From assembly GCF_003337555.1 (NCBI RefSeq), contig NZ_QPJK01000015.1:1-64000 (forward strand): DNA of 64,000 nt, read 5' to 3'. A program made the position numbers and the translations under genes. Within the stretch, counting starts at the first letter, position 1. Each line of letters starts with the position of its first letter. The notes under the pieces were generated by a model, which saw only the letters and a list, made by a program, of their open reading frames with translations, made no database searches and was not told the DNA's origin. Positions 50,222-60,643 of the stretch are shown here, piece by piece. The stretch is from Pseudorhodoferax soli (GTDB lineage: Bacteria > Pseudomonadota > Gammaproteobacteria > Burkholderiales > Burkholderiaceae_C).

Positions 50222-50695
50222 ATGCCCTCTCACATCCGTGTCGGCCGCTTCACCAGGGTGGTGGCCGGCTGCACTGCAGCATTGCTCATGACGGCCTGCG
50301 CCATGCCGGCCAAACGCACCGTGTTGTCGACCACCGGCGTGCCCCCGGCGATCGGCCCGTACTCGCAGATGGTCGCGCACGGCAACACGCTGTACCTCTC
50401 GGGCGTGATCCCGCTCAACGAGGCCGGCAACGCCGTCGTCGGCACCACCATCGAGGAACAGACGCATGCCGTGCTGCGCTACATCGGCACCATGCTCCAG
50501 TCGCAGGGGCTGGACTACACCGACGTGCTCTCGTCCTCGGTGTTCATGAAGGACCTCAACGAGTTCGCCGCGATGAACAAGGTCTACGGCGAGTACTTCA
50601 AGCCCGGCAACGCGCCGGTGCGGGCCACCGTCGAAGTGGCACGTTTGCCGCGTGACGTGAAGGTCGAGATCGCCGTCATCGTCGGTCGCCGTTGA
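50222..50695 (+). CDS. RidA/YjgF-family protein with a lipoprotein signal
   Basis: A 157-residue protein whose residues 30-157 are a full RidA domain: GPYSQMVAHGNTLYLSG, R134 in APVRATVEVARLP (the catalytic arginine) and DVKVEIAVIV. Unusually, it begins with an export signal, TRVVAGCTAALLMTACAMPA, with lipobox LMTAC and Cys26 as the lipidated residue. RidA hydrolyses reactive enamine/imine intermediates of PLP enzymes, normally in the cytosol. The ATG at 50222 follows AGGAAAGGTGG. The next gene encodes an exported PLP-fold enzyme 23 bp downstream, which suggests a shared envelope function. Confidence 0.88.
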   Translation: MPSHIRVGRFTRVVAGCTAALLMTACAMPAKRTVLSTTGVPPAIGPYSQMVAHGNTLYLSGVIPLNEAGNAVVGTTIEEQTHAVLRYIGTMLQSQGLDYTDVLSSSVFMKDLNEFAAMNKVYGEYFKPGNAPVRATVEVARLPRDVKVEIAVIVGRR

Positions 50696-50718
50696 ACCCC
50701 ATCAGGAGCACAGACACC

Positions 50719-52188
50719 ATGCAAGACCAACAGATCGTCACCGCCCACGCCGCGGAACTGAACGCATTGGCCGCGACCGACACCACGCGCTGGCCGTCCA
50801 AGCGGCGCGACTTCCTGCGCATGCTGGGCTATGGCGCCGGTGCGGCCGCGCTGGGCCCGGCCCTGATGGCCTGCGGCAGCAGCAACTCGGCCACGCCAGC
50901 CGCCGAGCTGCGCGCCCAGCTCGTGGCCAACGAGGCCTTCTGGGCGGACGTGCAGAACATGTTCACGCTGGACCCGACCAAGACCTTCATGAACATCGGC
51001 ACGGCCGGCTCCATGCCCAAGGTGGCGCTGGACCTGTTCGACACCGAGAACCGCAAGAAGGCCAGGGAGTCGGGCAACGGCTACTCGGACCACAACGCGC
51101 TGCGCGCGCTGGTGGCACCCGCCTTCGGCGTGGACGTGGACGAGTTGGCCTTCTCGGCCAACACCTCCTCGGGCATGTGCCATGCGATCCTGGGCATCCC
51201 CTGGCAACGCGGCGACGTGATCGTGACGACCAACCACGAACACGGCGGAGGCAACACGCCGCTGGCCATCGCCGTGGACCGCTACGGCGTGGAGATCTCG
51301 CGCATCGAGATGCCGGTGGGCAACAACCAGACCGCGGCCACCTACCAGAACCTGTTCGACGAGCGCATCCGCACGCTCAAGTCGGCCGGCAAGAATGTGC
51401 GTGCCGTGATGTGGTCCTCGCCGACCTACGTGACGGGCACGCTGCTGCCGATCGCCGAGATCATGGAAGTGGTCAAGATGCATGGGCTGATCAGCATCGT
51501 GGACGGGGCCCACCTGCCGGGCATGATGCATTACGACTACAGCGCGCTGGGCATGGACTTCATGTCCGGGGCCGGTCACAAGTGGCAGTGCGGCCCGGGG
51601 TCCACCGGCATCCTGATCATCCGCAACAAGATCCGCGCCTCCAACCCCTTGCCGCTGCCCAAGTGGTACCCGGTGCACACCAGCACCTATTCCACGCGCG
51701 AACGCACGACCAACGGCACGGCCACCTACGACATCGCCGCCAGCGTGACGAGCTGCGGCAGCACGCACACGCCGATGTTCCAGGCCCTGACCAGTGCCTG
51801 CCAGTTGTGGGACCAGATCGGCCGCAAGAACATCGAGACCTACGACCTCACGCTGTCGGCCTACCTGAAGGAGAAGATCGTCGAGCGCTGGGGCGTGGAG
51901 TCGCTCTACTCCCCCAAGGACGACCCCAAGCTGGTGTGCGCGCTGACCTCGTTCAACGTGTTCCGCAACAAGGACGATGCGATGAACTCGGCCAAGGCCA
52001 CGCAGTTCGTCTCGCGCCTGCAGGCCGAGTACCCGCAAGGCCTGGTGATCCGCAACGCCAGCTTCCCGGTGATCGGCGCGGCCTCGAACCACTACGCGAT
52101 GCGCATCTCCACCCACCTGTGGCACGACGCGAACGACATCGACGCACTGGTCGATGCCATGTGGGACCTGTCGGGCAAGATGGCCTGA
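50719..52188 (+). CDS. Tat-exported lipoprotein of the class V aminotransferase fold (isopenicillin N epimerase-like)
   Basis: A 489-residue PLP-type enzyme. Residues 28-34 KRRDFLR form a twin-arginine motif, followed by a hydrophobic stretch and the lipobox LMAC (Cys52), so it is predicted to be folded and exported by Tat and then lipidated. The catalytic core shows PLP aspartate D262 and H265 (DGAHLPG) and K288 (GAGHKWQCGPG), complete for a class V enzyme such as isopenicillin N epimerase, cysteine desulfurase or lyase. AGGAG precedes the ATG at 50719; an alternative TTG at 50692 is weaker. It is co-transcribed with the RidA lipoprotein. Substrate unknown. Confidence 0.88.
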   Translation: MQDQQIVTAHAAELNALAATDTTRWPSKRRDFLRMLGYGAGAAALGPALMACGSSNSATPAAELRAQLVANEAFWADVQNMFTLDPTKTFMNIGTAGSMPKVALDLFDTENRKKARESGNGYSDHNALRALVAPAFGVDVDELAFSANTSSGMCHAILGIPWQRGDVIVTTNHEHGGGNTPLAIAVDRYGVEISRIEMPVGNNQTAATYQNLFDERIRTLKSAGKNVRAVMWSSPTYVTGTLLPIAEIMEVVKMHGLISIVDGAHLPGMMHYDYSALGMDFMSGAGHKWQCGPGSTGILIIRNKIRASNPLPLPKWYPVHTSTYSTRERTTNGTATYDIAASVTSCGSTHTPMFQALTSACQLWDQIGRKNIETYDLTLSAYLKEKIVERWGVESLYSPKDDPKLVCALTSFNVFRNKDDAMNSAKATQFVSRLQAEYPQGLVIRNASFPVIGAASNHYAMRISTHLWHDANDIDALVDAMWDLSGKMA

Positions 52189-52204
52189 TACCAGGCCGGC
52201 CGGG

Positions 52205-53119
52205 TCAGCCCAGCTCGGGCGCCAGGCCCGGCGCCTTGTCCATGTCGGCCCCGTTGTACAGCTTGTGCTGGGCAGCGGGGCTGCCCACGTCGGACACCAC
52301 CGCCAGGCGCCACTGCGGGTCGCGCCGCGCGAGGGCGCGCTGCTCGGCCGTCAGCGCATAGCCGGTCGCGCCCGTGGCGGTGCCTTTGACGACGAGCTTG
52401 AGCAGGGTCTTGCCCTTCTTGTCGCGCACTTCCACCTCGTGGCCCGCGCTCGGCGGATCGATGGCCTCGGTCTTGTAGCCGTAGCCGGCGAAGTGGCGCG
52501 TGAGGTGGTCCAGTGCGGCCGAGTGCAGGTCGCCGCCGCCGACGGCGATGGCCGCTGCATCCGGCGCGGCGTCCACGATGCCGGCGCGCGCGCGCGCCGC
52601 CTGGATCTCCGCCTCGCCAGGCACCCAGCCGCGCGGGCCGCGCACCAGCACCACGTGGCGCTCCTCGGGGCTCCAAACGGCCACATGCCACTCCTGCTCG
52701 TCGGGCACGCGCACCGACATGCGGGCGGCCTTGTCGGTCTCCAGGTCGGCGATGGCCACGCGGTTGGTCTGCAGCACGGCGCGCAGGCCCTGGCCGGCGT
52801 CCAGCGCACGCTTGATCAGCTGGATGCGGTCCTTGGTGCGCTGGATGCGCAGGTCGGTGCGCTCGCCACCGCCGATGCGGTGCAGCGGGTCGAGCGATTC
52901 GAGCAGGAACCAGCGGCCGCCCTCGCCAACGCTGACGAGCTCGGCCCAGATGGTGACGATGATGTTGTCGCCGCTGGCCAGCCAGGCCATGTCGGAGGCC
53001 TTGTCGCGGGCGTCGAACACGCCCATCTTGGTGATGATCTCGACCGGCGTGCGCTTGTCGCCCGACAAGCGCTTTTCGTTGATGACCGCCAGGACGGCGG
53101 GTGCGACTTCTTTGTCCAT
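52205..53119 (-). CDS. Hypothetical protein with a DUF3883-like C-terminal segment
   Basis: A 304-residue soluble protein with no signal or membrane segment and no family I recognise in full. The N-terminal third contains MAWLASGDNIIVTIWAEL and RWFLLESLDPL. The C-terminal 90 residues (GYKTEAIDPPSAGHEVEVRD, LLKLVVKGTATGATGYALTA, WRLAVVSDV) resemble DUF3883, a restriction-endonuclease-like fold, but the expected E-x-K catalytic pair reads LVVKGT, lacking the acid. So if it is that fold it may bind DNA or RNA without cutting. It ends 16 bp from the convergent PLP gene and starts 58 bp after the small coiled-coil gene. Confidence 0.65.
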   Translation of the reverse strand: MDKEVAPAVLAVINEKRLSGDKRTPVEIITKMGVFDARDKASDMAWLASGDNIIVTIWAELVSVGEGGRWFLLESLDPLHRIGGGERTDLRIQRTKDRIQLIKRALDAGQGLRAVLQTNRVAIADLETDKAARMSVRVPDEQEWHVAVWSPEERHVVLVRGPRGWVPGEAEIQAARARAGIVDAAPDAAAIAVGGGDLHSAALDHLTRHFAGYGYKTEAIDPPSAGHEVEVRDKKGKTLLKLVVKGTATGATGYALTAEQRALARRDPQWRLAVVSDVGSPAAQHKLYNGADMDKAPGLAPELG

Positions 53120-53129
53120 GGAAAGCAGG

Positions 53130-53151
53130 AGGGCCGGTCTCGACCGGCCCT
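53130..53151. repeat. Strong hairpin between the coiled-coil gene and the hypothetical gene
   Basis: AGGGCCGGTC (53130-53139) and GACCGGCCCT (53142-53151) are perfect 10-bp arms only 2 bases apart, so the loop opens to about 6. It lies 11 bp upstream of the 52205-53119 gene start on the minus strand. On the plus strand TTTG follows, but no plus-strand gene ends here. It may be an attenuator or a processing site rather than a terminator. Confidence 0.55.
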
Positions 53152-53177
53152 TTGTCGTGAGAGGGAAAGGATGCGGC

Positions 53178-53459
53178 TCAGCCGTGCGGCGCCGGCGCGG
53201 CCGCCTTGTCCAGCGCGTTGTTGACCTGGTCCAGCGTTTCGGCCGATTTGGTCAGCGTTTTCTCGACGGCGCCCTGGTGGTCCAGCGCCTGGTCGACTTC
53301 ACGCGTGCGCGCCTGCTCGCTCAGGTGCGTGTCGAGCACGGTGTTGGCGACGGCAAGGTCGTCGGCAGCCTGACGGATGTCGGCAGCGACTTCCTTGGCC
53401 TTTTCGATCGCCTGCTCCAGGTCCTTGGCGGCCTGGGCATCTTTGGAAGGCTGGGACAT
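53178..53459 (-). CDS. Small alpha-helical (coiled-coil) hypothetical protein
   Basis: A 93-residue acidic, Ala/Glu/Lys-rich protein with heptad-like spacing (EQAIEKAKEVAADIRQAADD; VEKTLTKSAETLDQVNNAL) and no cysteine or tryptophan. Start MSQPSKDAQAA at 53459 is chosen as the composition changes there. No family recognised; such proteins can be cytoplasmic scaffolds. It is upstream of the hypothetical gene on the same strand, separated by the hairpin. Confidence 0.6.
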   Translation of the reverse strand: MSQPSKDAQAAKDLEQAIEKAKEVAADIRQAADDLAVANTVLDTHLSEQARTREVDQALDHQGAVEKTLTKSAETLDQVNNALDKAAAPAPHG

Positions 53460-53557
53460 GTTCGGACTCTTGCGAGACAAGGTGGGCGCACATCGTAGCG
53501 CGCCCAGGGGAACCCGCAAGCGCCGGGCAAGCCGCCCAGCCCTCTTGCGCCGGGAGC

Positions 53558-54580
<1,023 letters not shown>

Positions 54581-56734
54581 TTACTTGGACAGAACCTTGC
54601 GCACGGTCGCCGCCACGTTCTCGGGCGTGAAACCGAAGTGCTTGAACAGCACGGGCGCGGGGGCCGACTCGCCATAGGTGTCGATGCCGACCACGGCCGC
54701 GCAGCCGTACTTCCACCAGCCGTCGGTCACACCCATCTCCACCGCGATGCGCGGCAGGTTGGCCGGCAGCACGGCCTTCTTGTAGGCCAGGCTCTGGCGG
54801 TCGAAGGCGGTGGTGCTGGGCATGGAGACGACGCGCACGGCGATCTTGGCGGCGGCCAGCTGCTTCTGCGCCGCCAGCGCCAGCTGCACTTCCGAGCCGG
54901 TGGCGATGATCACGGCACGGGCCTTCTGCTTGAGGCCCACGTCGGCGGGTTCGCTCAGCACGTAGGCGCCGTTCGCGATGTTGTCCAGCGCCTCTTCGCC
55001 CTTGGGCGCGTAGGGCAGGTTCTGGCGCGACAGCAGCAGCGCGGTCGGGCGGTTCTTCTGGGCCAGGGCCACGGCCCAGGCGATGGCCGTCTCGGCCGTG
55101 TCGGCCGGGCGCCAGACATCCAGGCCGGGAATCAGGCGCAGGCTGGCCGCATGCTCGATCGATTGGTGCGTGGGGCCGTCCTCGCCCAGGCCGATCGAAT
55201 CGTGCGTGAACACATGCACGATGCGCTGCTTCATGAGCGCGGCCATGCGGATGGCATTGCGGCTGTAGTCGCTGAACGTCAGGAAGGTGCCGCCGTAGGG
55301 GATGTAGCCGCCGTGCAGCGCGATGCCGTTCATGATGGCGGCCATGCCGAACTCGCGCACGCCGTAATTGATGTGGCGGCCGATCACGCCGTGCGGCGGC
55401 TCCTCCACCGGGGCGGCCTTCTCGTCCTCGGCACCGGCCTTGCGGTCGGGCGCGGCGCCCAGCACCACGGCGCCGGTCTCGGCGTCGAAGCGCAGTGCCG
55501 GCGTGTGGCTGGTGTTGGTCAGGTTGGAGCCGGTCAGGTCGGCCGAGCCGCCCAGCAGCTCGGGCAGGGCGGCCGTCAGGCCTTCCAGCGCCAGCTGGCT
55601 GGCCTTGCGGCTGGCCACGGTGGCGGCCTGGTCATGCGCCTCGGAGGCGATGCGCGCTGCGGTCTCCCCGAAGCTGGCGGGCAGCTCGCCCTGCATGCGG
55701 CGCACGAGTTCGGCGGCCAGCTGCGGGTGGGCGGCCTTGTAGCCGGCGAACAGCACGTCCCACTCGGCTTCGGCGGCCAGACCCTTGGCCTTGGCGTCCC
55801 AGCCGGCGTACACGTCTTCAGGGATCTCGAACGGCGCGGCGTCCCAGCCCAGCGCTTCGCGCGTGAGCTTGATTTCTTCCGCACCGAGCGGCTCGCCGTG
55901 GGCCTTGGCGGTGCCGGCGCGGTTCGGCGAACCCTGGCCGATGGCGGTCTTGCAGATGATCAGCGTGGGCTTGCCCTTGCCGGTGGAGGCCTTGGCTTCG
56001 GCGATGGCGGTGGCCACGGCGGCAGCGTCCTGGCCGTCGACCGGGCCCAGCACCTGCCAGCCGCTGGCGACGAAGCGCAGCGCCGTGTTGTCGATGAACC
56101 AGGGCGCGACCTTGCCGTCGATGGAGATGCCGTTGTCGTCGTACAGCGCGATCAGCTTGTCCAGCTTCCAGGCGCCGGCCAGGGCCACGGCCTCGTGGCT
56201 GATGCCCTCCATGAGGCAGCCGTCACCCAGGAACACATAGGTGCGGTGGTCGACGACGGGGAAGTTCGGGCGGTTGAACTCGGCCGCCAGCAGCTTCTCG
56301 GCCAGTGCCATGCCCACCGCATTGGTGATGCCCTGGCCCAGCGGGCCGGTGGTGGTTTCCACACCAGGCGTGATGCCGTGCTCGGGGTGGCCGGCCGTCT
56401 TGCTGTGCAGCTGGCGGAAGTTCTTCAGTTCGCCGATCGGCAGGTCGTAGCCCGTCAGGTGCAGCAGTGCGTACAGCAGCATGGAGCCGTGGCCGTTGGA
56501 CAGCACGAAGCGGTCGCGGTCGAACCAGGCGGGGTTGCGCGGGTTGTGCTTCAAATGCTGGCCCCACAGGGCAACGGCCATGTCGGCCATGCCCATGGGG
56601 GCGCCGGGGTGGCCGGAATTGGCCTGCTGCACGGCGTCCATGGCCAGCGCGCGGATGGCATTGGCCAAGCGGCTGGCGGGCGCGGCGGCCTCTGCGACGG
56701 GGGTGGAAGAGGCCAGCGTGTCAGTGTTCGCCAT
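54581..56734 (-). CDS. tkt: Transketolase
   Basis: A 717-residue transketolase with the TPP-binding GDG-N motif ([16 protein letters not shown] ... [10 protein letters not shown]), the N-terminal [12 protein letters not shown] and the [13 protein letters not shown] loop. It is longer than the usual roughly 665 residues because of a charged insert near residue 450 ([20 protein letters not shown]) before the conserved [13 protein letters not shown]. The start [10 protein letters not shown] at 56734 is right for the family; the frame runs on to 57652 but the extension is antisense to the MBL gene. It makes pentose phosphates with gap next door. Confidence 0.95.
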   Translation of the reverse strand: MANTDTLASSTPVAEAAAPASRLANAIRALAMDAVQQANSGHPGAPMGMADMAVALWGQHLKHNPRNPAWFDRDRFVLSNGHGSMLLYALLHLTGYDLPIGELKNFRQLHSKTAGHPEHGITPGVETTTGPLGQGITNAVGMALAEKLLAAEFNRPNFPVVDHRTYVFLGDGCLMEGISHEAVALAGAWKLDKLIALYDDNGISIDGKVAPWFIDNTALRFVASGWQVLGPVDGQDAAAVATAIAEAKASTGKGKPTLIICKTAIGQGSPNRAGTAKAHGEPLGAEEIKLTREALGWDAAPFEIPEDVYAGWDAKAKGLAAEAEWDVLFAGYKAAHPQLAAELVRRMQGELPASFGETAARIASEAHDQAATVASRKASQLALEGLTAALPELLGGSADLTGSNLTNTSHTPALRFDAETGAVVLGAAPDRKAGAEDEKAAPVEEPPHGVIGRHINYGVREFGMAAIMNGIALHGGYIPYGGTFLTFSDYSRNAIRMAALMKQRIVHVFTHDSIGLGEDGPTHQSIEHAASLRLIPGLDVWRPADTAETAIAWAVALAQKNRPTALLLSRQNLPYAPKGEEALDNIANGAYVLSEPADVGLKQKARAVIIATGSEVQLALAAQKQLAAAKIAVRVVSMPSTTAFDRQSLAYKKAVLPANLPRIAVEMGVTDGWWKYGCAAVVGIDTYGESAPAPVLFKHFGFTPENVAATVRKVLSK

Positions 56735-56806
56735 GGGTGGGCAGCTCCGGTCGGAATCGGGGGAAACCCGGGATTTTAGCGAGGCGGGCCGCACCCTTGC
56801 TTGATC

Positions 56807-56824
56807 TACAGTCGCCGGCAGCAC
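56807..56824 (+). promoter_or_regulatory. Near-leaderless promoter of the MBL-fold gene
   Basis: TACAGT at 56807-56812 ends 12 bases before the ATG at 56825, and no Shine-Dalgarno sequence is present. Predicted transcription start would give a leader of a few bases at most. Consensus-based inference. Confidence 0.35.
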
Positions 56825-57757
56825 ATGGCCGCCATCGAACTCCCCCCCGGCGTCGCGCTGTTCGAGCGCGGCTGGCTCTCCTCCAACAACCTGCTGCTGC
56901 GCGATCCGCAGGGCATCGGCCCCACCGCGCTGGTCGATTCGGGCTATTGCACGCACGCCGTGCAGACGCTGGCGCTGCTGCAGCAGGCCCTGGGGGGCGC
57001 GCCGCTGGAGCGGCTGCTCAACACCCACCTGCACAGCGACCATTGCGGCGGCAACGCCGCCTTGCAACAGCACTACCCGCAGCTGCACACGGCCATCCCG
57101 CCCGGCCAGGCCGAGGCCGTGCGCGACTGGGACGACGACGCGCTGAGCTACGCGCCCACGGGCCAGCTGTGCCCGCGTTTCGGCATCGACGGGCTGTTGC
57201 AGCCGGGCCAGGAGATCGTGCTCGGGGCCGGGCGCTGGCAGGTGCATGCGGCGCCGGGCCACGACCCGCATGCCGTGCTGCTGTTCGAGCCGGCCTGGGG
57301 CCTGCTCGTGGCCGGTGACGCGCTCTGGCAGAACGGCTTCGGCGTGGTGTTCCCCGAACTGGAAGGCGAATCGGCCTTCGCCGAGGTGGGCGCCTCGCTG
57401 GACCTCATCGAGCGGCTGGCGCCGCGCCTGGTCATTCCCGGCCATGGCAGCGCGTTCGACGACGTGGGCCCGGCACTCGATCGCGCGCGCCGGCGGCTGG
57501 AGGGCTTCGTCGCGGCGCCGCGCAAGCACGCGCTCTACGCGGCCAAGGTGCTGCTCAAGTTCAAGCTGCTGGAGTTGCAGTCGATCGCCGAGGCCGAGCT
57601 GCTGGCCTGGGCGCAGCGCACGCCCTACTTCCAGACCCTGCACGCGCGGCATTTCGCGGACGCTGGCGCCATCGACGCCTGGGGCGGCTCGCTGGTCGAG
57701 GATTTGCTGCGCTCGGGCGCGGCGGCGCGCGAGGGGCCGCTGCTGCTCAACCGCTGA
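56825..57757 (+). CDS. Metallo-beta-lactamase-fold hydrolase
   Basis: A 310-residue MBL-superfamily protein. Metal ligands appear in THLHSDH (68-74) and in the [12 protein letters not shown] and VIPGHGSAF histidines, with the D in VAGDALW. The C-terminal [17 protein letters not shown] helix is a known extension of glyoxalase-II-like and quorum-quenching MBL proteins, but the substrate is not identifiable. The ATG at 56825 ([16 protein letters not shown]) is used; a TTG eight codons earlier is weaker. It is divergent from transketolase. Confidence 0.87.
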   Translation: MAAIELPPGVALFERGWLSSNNLLLRDPQGIGPTALVDSGYCTHAVQTLALLQQALGGAPLERLLNTHLHSDHCGGNAALQQHYPQLHTAIPPGQAEAVRDWDDDALSYAPTGQLCPRFGIDGLLQPGQEIVLGAGRWQVHAAPGHDPHAVLLFEPAWGLLVAGDALWQNGFGVVFPELEGESAFAEVGASLDLIERLAPRLVIPGHGSAFDDVGPALDRARRRLEGFVAAPRKHALYAAKVLLKFKLLELQSIAEAELLAWAQRTPYFQTLHARHFADAGAIDAWGGSLVEDLLRSGAAAREGPLLLNR

Positions 57758-57825
57758 GGGTCACGGCGCTGTCATCCGGGGCCGTCAGGCTCGCGGGCTT
57801 GTCTTTTCCACCGAGCCGACAACGC

Positions 57826-59175
57826 ATGTTCCGCCTGACCCTCGCCGCGCTTGCCTGCGCCGCCGCCCTGTCTTCCGTCGCCCACGCCCAGCAGGCCTAC
57901 CCGGCCACCCTGGCCGGGCACGCCGTGCTGCCCGCCCTCTCGCTGATCGCGCCGCCCGCCGATGCACCGGCCGACCTGCGCAGGGCTGGCAAGTTCACGA
58001 CGGCCCAGCGTGCGGACAAGCCGGGCGCGGTGATGGGCCTGTCGGGCGGCCGGCCCACCGGCATCGGCCTGCCGTTCGATGGCCAGCCCGCGCAAGGCCA
58101 TTCGGGCATCAAGCGCATGGCCGACGGCAGCTTCTGGATCCTCACGGACAACGGCGCCGGCAGCAAGGCCAACTCGCCGGACTTCATGCTCTACCTGAAC
58201 CACTACGCGGTGGACTTCAAGAGCGGCCGGTTCGAGCGCAAGAAGACCGTGTTCCTGCACGACCCGGACCGCAAGGTGCCCTTTCGCATCGTTCACGAAG
58301 GCAGCGAGAAGCGCTACCTGACCGGCTCGGACTTCGACCCCGAGAGCTTCCAGTTCGCCGGCGGCTCGCTCTGGGTGGCCGAGGAGTTCGGCCCCTGGCT
58401 GATCCAGGCCGACCTGGACGGCAAGGTGCTGGCCGTGTTCGAGACCCAGGTGGACGGCAAGACCGTGCGCTCGCCCGACCACCCCGCCATCGCCATGCCC
58501 GGCGCGCCGGATGCCGCGCTGCCCGCCTTCGAGGTGCGCCGCTCCAAGGGCTTCGAGGGCATGGCCGCCTCGCCCGACGGCAGCAAGCTCTACGCGCTGC
58601 TGGAAGGCCCGCTGTGGAACGCCGCGGCCAAGGCCAACGAGACGGTCGACGGCAAGACCGCCCTGCGCGTGCTCGAGTTCGACGTGCAGCAGAAGGCCTG
58701 GACCGGCCGGCACTGGAAGTACCTGCTGGAAGCCGGCCAGCACGCCATCGGCGACTTCAACATGGTCGATGCCACCACCGCCCTCATCATCGAGCGCGAC
58801 AACGGCGAAGGCACGGCCGACAAGGCCTGCCCCGCCGGCGAGAAGCGCGCCGACTGCTTCCACGACCTGGCCAAGTTCAAGCGCGTCTACAAGATCGAGA
58901 TGAGCGAGGCCAACGTGGGCAGCGCCGTGCGCAAGGTCGGCTACATCGACCTCATGGCCATCCAGGACCCGAACAAGCTCGCCAGGAAGCCCTTGACGAA
59001 CGGCGTGCTGACCTTCCCGTTCTTCACGATCGAGAACGTGGACATCGTGGACGCCACGCACATCGTGGTCGGCAACGACAACAACCTGCCGTTCAGCAGC
59101 AGCCGCGTGCCCGACCAGGCCGACGACAACGAACTCGTGCTGCTCGAAGTGGGCGAATTGATGCGCGCCAAATGA
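57826..59175 (+). CDS. Secreted esterase-like/phytase-like protein (PF13449 type)
   Basis: A 449-residue exported protein with a signal peptide ([20 protein letters not shown]). The mature region, with [44 protein letters not shown] and [13 protein letters not shown], matches the esterase-like activity of phytase family, a beta-propeller in other members. It is probably periplasmic or secreted and hydrolyses a phosphate or carboxylic ester. The ATG at 57826 starts the signal peptide; a TTG at 57799 is less likely. Confidence 0.87.
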   Translation: MFRLTLAALACAAALSSVAHAQQAYPATLAGHAVLPALSLIAPPADAPADLRRAGKFTTAQRADKPGAVMGLSGGRPTGIGLPFDGQPAQGHSGIKRMADGSFWILTDNGAGSKANSPDFMLYLNHYAVDFKSGRFERKKTVFLHDPDRKVPFRIVHEGSEKRYLTGSDFDPESFQFAGGSLWVAEEFGPWLIQADLDGKVLAVFETQVDGKTVRSPDHPAIAMPGAPDAALPAFEVRRSKGFEGMAASPDGSKLYALLEGPLWNAAAKANETVDGKTALRVLEFDVQQKAWTGRHWKYLLEAGQHAIGDFNMVDATTALIIERDNGEGTADKACPAGEKRADCFHDLAKFKRVYKIEMSEANVGSAVRKVGYIDLMAIQDPNKLARKPLTNGVLTFPFFTIENVDIVDATHIVVGNDNNLPFSSSRVPDQADDNELVLLEVGELMRAK

Positions 59176-59281
59176 GGGTGTCCGTTCAAAAGGCTTGAAC
59201 GCTGCCTTCACCTTTGGGTGGTGCGCAGCCCGGATGGAGGCGCCAACAATGCAGCCATCCCTCCATCCACCAGGAAGCACC

Positions 59282-59881
59282 ATGGCCAAAGTCCTCGTTC
59301 TCTACTACTCCACCTACGGTCACATCGAGACCATGGCCGGCGCCATCGCCGAAGGCGCGCGTGCGGCGGGCGCCCAGGTGGACATCAAGCGCGTGCCCGA
59401 GACGGTGCCCGAAGAGATCGCGAAGAAGGGCCACTTCAAGCTGGACCAGGCCGCGCCCGTGGCCTCGGTCGAAGACCTGGCCAACTACGACGCCATCGTC
59501 ATCGGCACCGGCACCCGCTTCGGCCGCATGTCCTCGCAGATGGCGGCCTTCCTGGACCAGGCCGGCGGCCTGTGGGCGCGCGGCGCGCTGAACGGCAAGG
59601 TCGGCGCGGCCTTCACCTCCACGGCGACGCAGCACGGCGGCCAGGAGACCACGCTGTTCTCCATCATCACCAACCTGCTGCACTTCGGCCTCGTGATCGT
59701 CGGCCTGCCCTACAGCCATGGCGGCCAGATGACGCTGGACGAAATCGTCGGCGGCGCGCCCTACGGCGCCACCACGATCGCCGGCGGCGACGGTTCGCGC
59801 CAGCCCAGTGCGATCGAGTTGGCCGGCGCACGCCACCAAGGCGAGCTGGTGGCCAAGACGGCTGCCAAACTGTTCGGCTGA
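59282..59881 (+). CDS. wrbA: NAD(P)H:quinone oxidoreductase, WrbA
   Basis: A 199-residue flavodoxin-fold protein. The FMN-binding motif [14 protein letters not shown] is at residues 6-19, and [16 protein letters not shown] plus [13 protein letters not shown] are typical WrbA signatures. It reduces quinones by two electrons with NAD(P)H, preventing radical formation. It stands in a co-directional run but has a 106-bp gap upstream, with no obvious promoter or SD. Confidence 0.93.
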   Translation: MAKVLVLYYSTYGHIETMAGAIAEGARAAGAQVDIKRVPETVPEEIAKKGHFKLDQAAPVASVEDLANYDAIVIGTGTRFGRMSSQMAAFLDQAGGLWARGALNGKVGAAFTSTATQHGGQETTLFSIITNLLHFGLVIVGLPYSHGGQMTLDEIVGGAPYGATTIAGGDGSRQPSAIELAGARHQGELVAKTAAKLFG

Positions 59882-59898
59882 AGGCTGGCGTCGGTCCC

Positions 59899-59911
59899 CA
59901 TAATCGGGACC
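59899..59911 (+). promoter_or_regulatory. Near-leaderless promoter of the murU gene
   Basis: CATAAT at 59899-59904 ends 7 bases before the ATG at 59912. No SD is visible. If this is the -10 element, the transcript begins almost at the start codon. A weak -35-like TTCGGC lies near 59874. Confidence 0.4.
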
Positions 59912-60643
59912 ATGCCTTCCCCGATCCCCTCTGCGCAGCCGGTCCGCTGCGCCATGGTGCTCGCCGCCGGCCGCGGCGAGCGCATGCGGCCGCTGTCCGA
60001 CCAGACCCCCAAGCCGCTGCTGCCCGTGCGCGGCAAGCCCATGATCGTCTGGCACCTGGAGGCGCTGGCACGCGCGGGCGTGCAGCGCGTGGTGGTCAAC
60101 ACGGCCTGGCTGGAAGAGCAGATTCCGGCCGCCCTCGGCGACGGCAGCCGCTGGGGCCTCGCCATCCACTACTCCATGGAAGGCCGCGACCACGGCGGCG
60201 CGCTGGAGACGGCCGGCGGCATCGCCAAGGCGCTGCCCCTGCTGGACGAGTGCTTCTGGCTGGTCTCGGGCGACATCCACGCGCCCGATTTCGCCTATGA
60301 CGCCGCGTGCGCCGCCGCCTTCGCGGCGCAGCCCGGGCGCCTGGCCCATCTGTGGCTGGTGCCCAACCCCAACTTCCATCCCGCGGGCGACTTCGGCATC
60401 GGTGCGGACGGCCTGGCGCTGACCGACGCCGGCCCGGACGGCCGGCGTTGGACCTATGCCAACTTCGCGCTGATGCGCAAGGCGTTGTGCGCCGGCGTGC
60501 CCGCGGGCCAGAAGGCCGCGCTGGGCCCGCTGCTCAAGTCGGCGATCCGCGACCGCCAGATCGGCGCCGAGGTCTATGCCGGCGCCTGGCACAACATCGG
60601 CACGCCGGCCCAACTGGCCGCGCTGGACGGAGGCGCCCCATGA
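59912..60643 (+). CDS. murU: N-acetylmuramate-alpha-1-phosphate uridylyltransferase-like NTP transferase
   Basis: A 243-residue nucleotidyltransferase. The signature AMVLAAGRGERMRPLSD and TPKPLLPVRGKPMIVWHLEA, the uridine site, and GGALETAGGIAKALPLL match MurU, which activates MurNAc-1-phosphate in the cell-wall recycling salvage route. No AmgK kinase gene is adjacent in this window, although amgK-murU pairing is usual; the partner may lie elsewhere. The ATG at 59912 precedes the fold. Confidence 0.88.
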   Translation: MPSPIPSAQPVRCAMVLAAGRGERMRPLSDQTPKPLLPVRGKPMIVWHLEALARAGVQRVVVNTAWLEEQIPAALGDGSRWGLAIHYSMEGRDHGGALETAGGIAKALPLLDECFWLVSGDIHAPDFAYDAACAAAFAAQPGRLAHLWLVPNPNFHPAGDFGIGADGLALTDAGPDGRRWTYANFALMRKALCAGVPAGQKAALGPLLKSAIRDRQIGAEVYAGAWHNIGTPAQLAALDGGAP

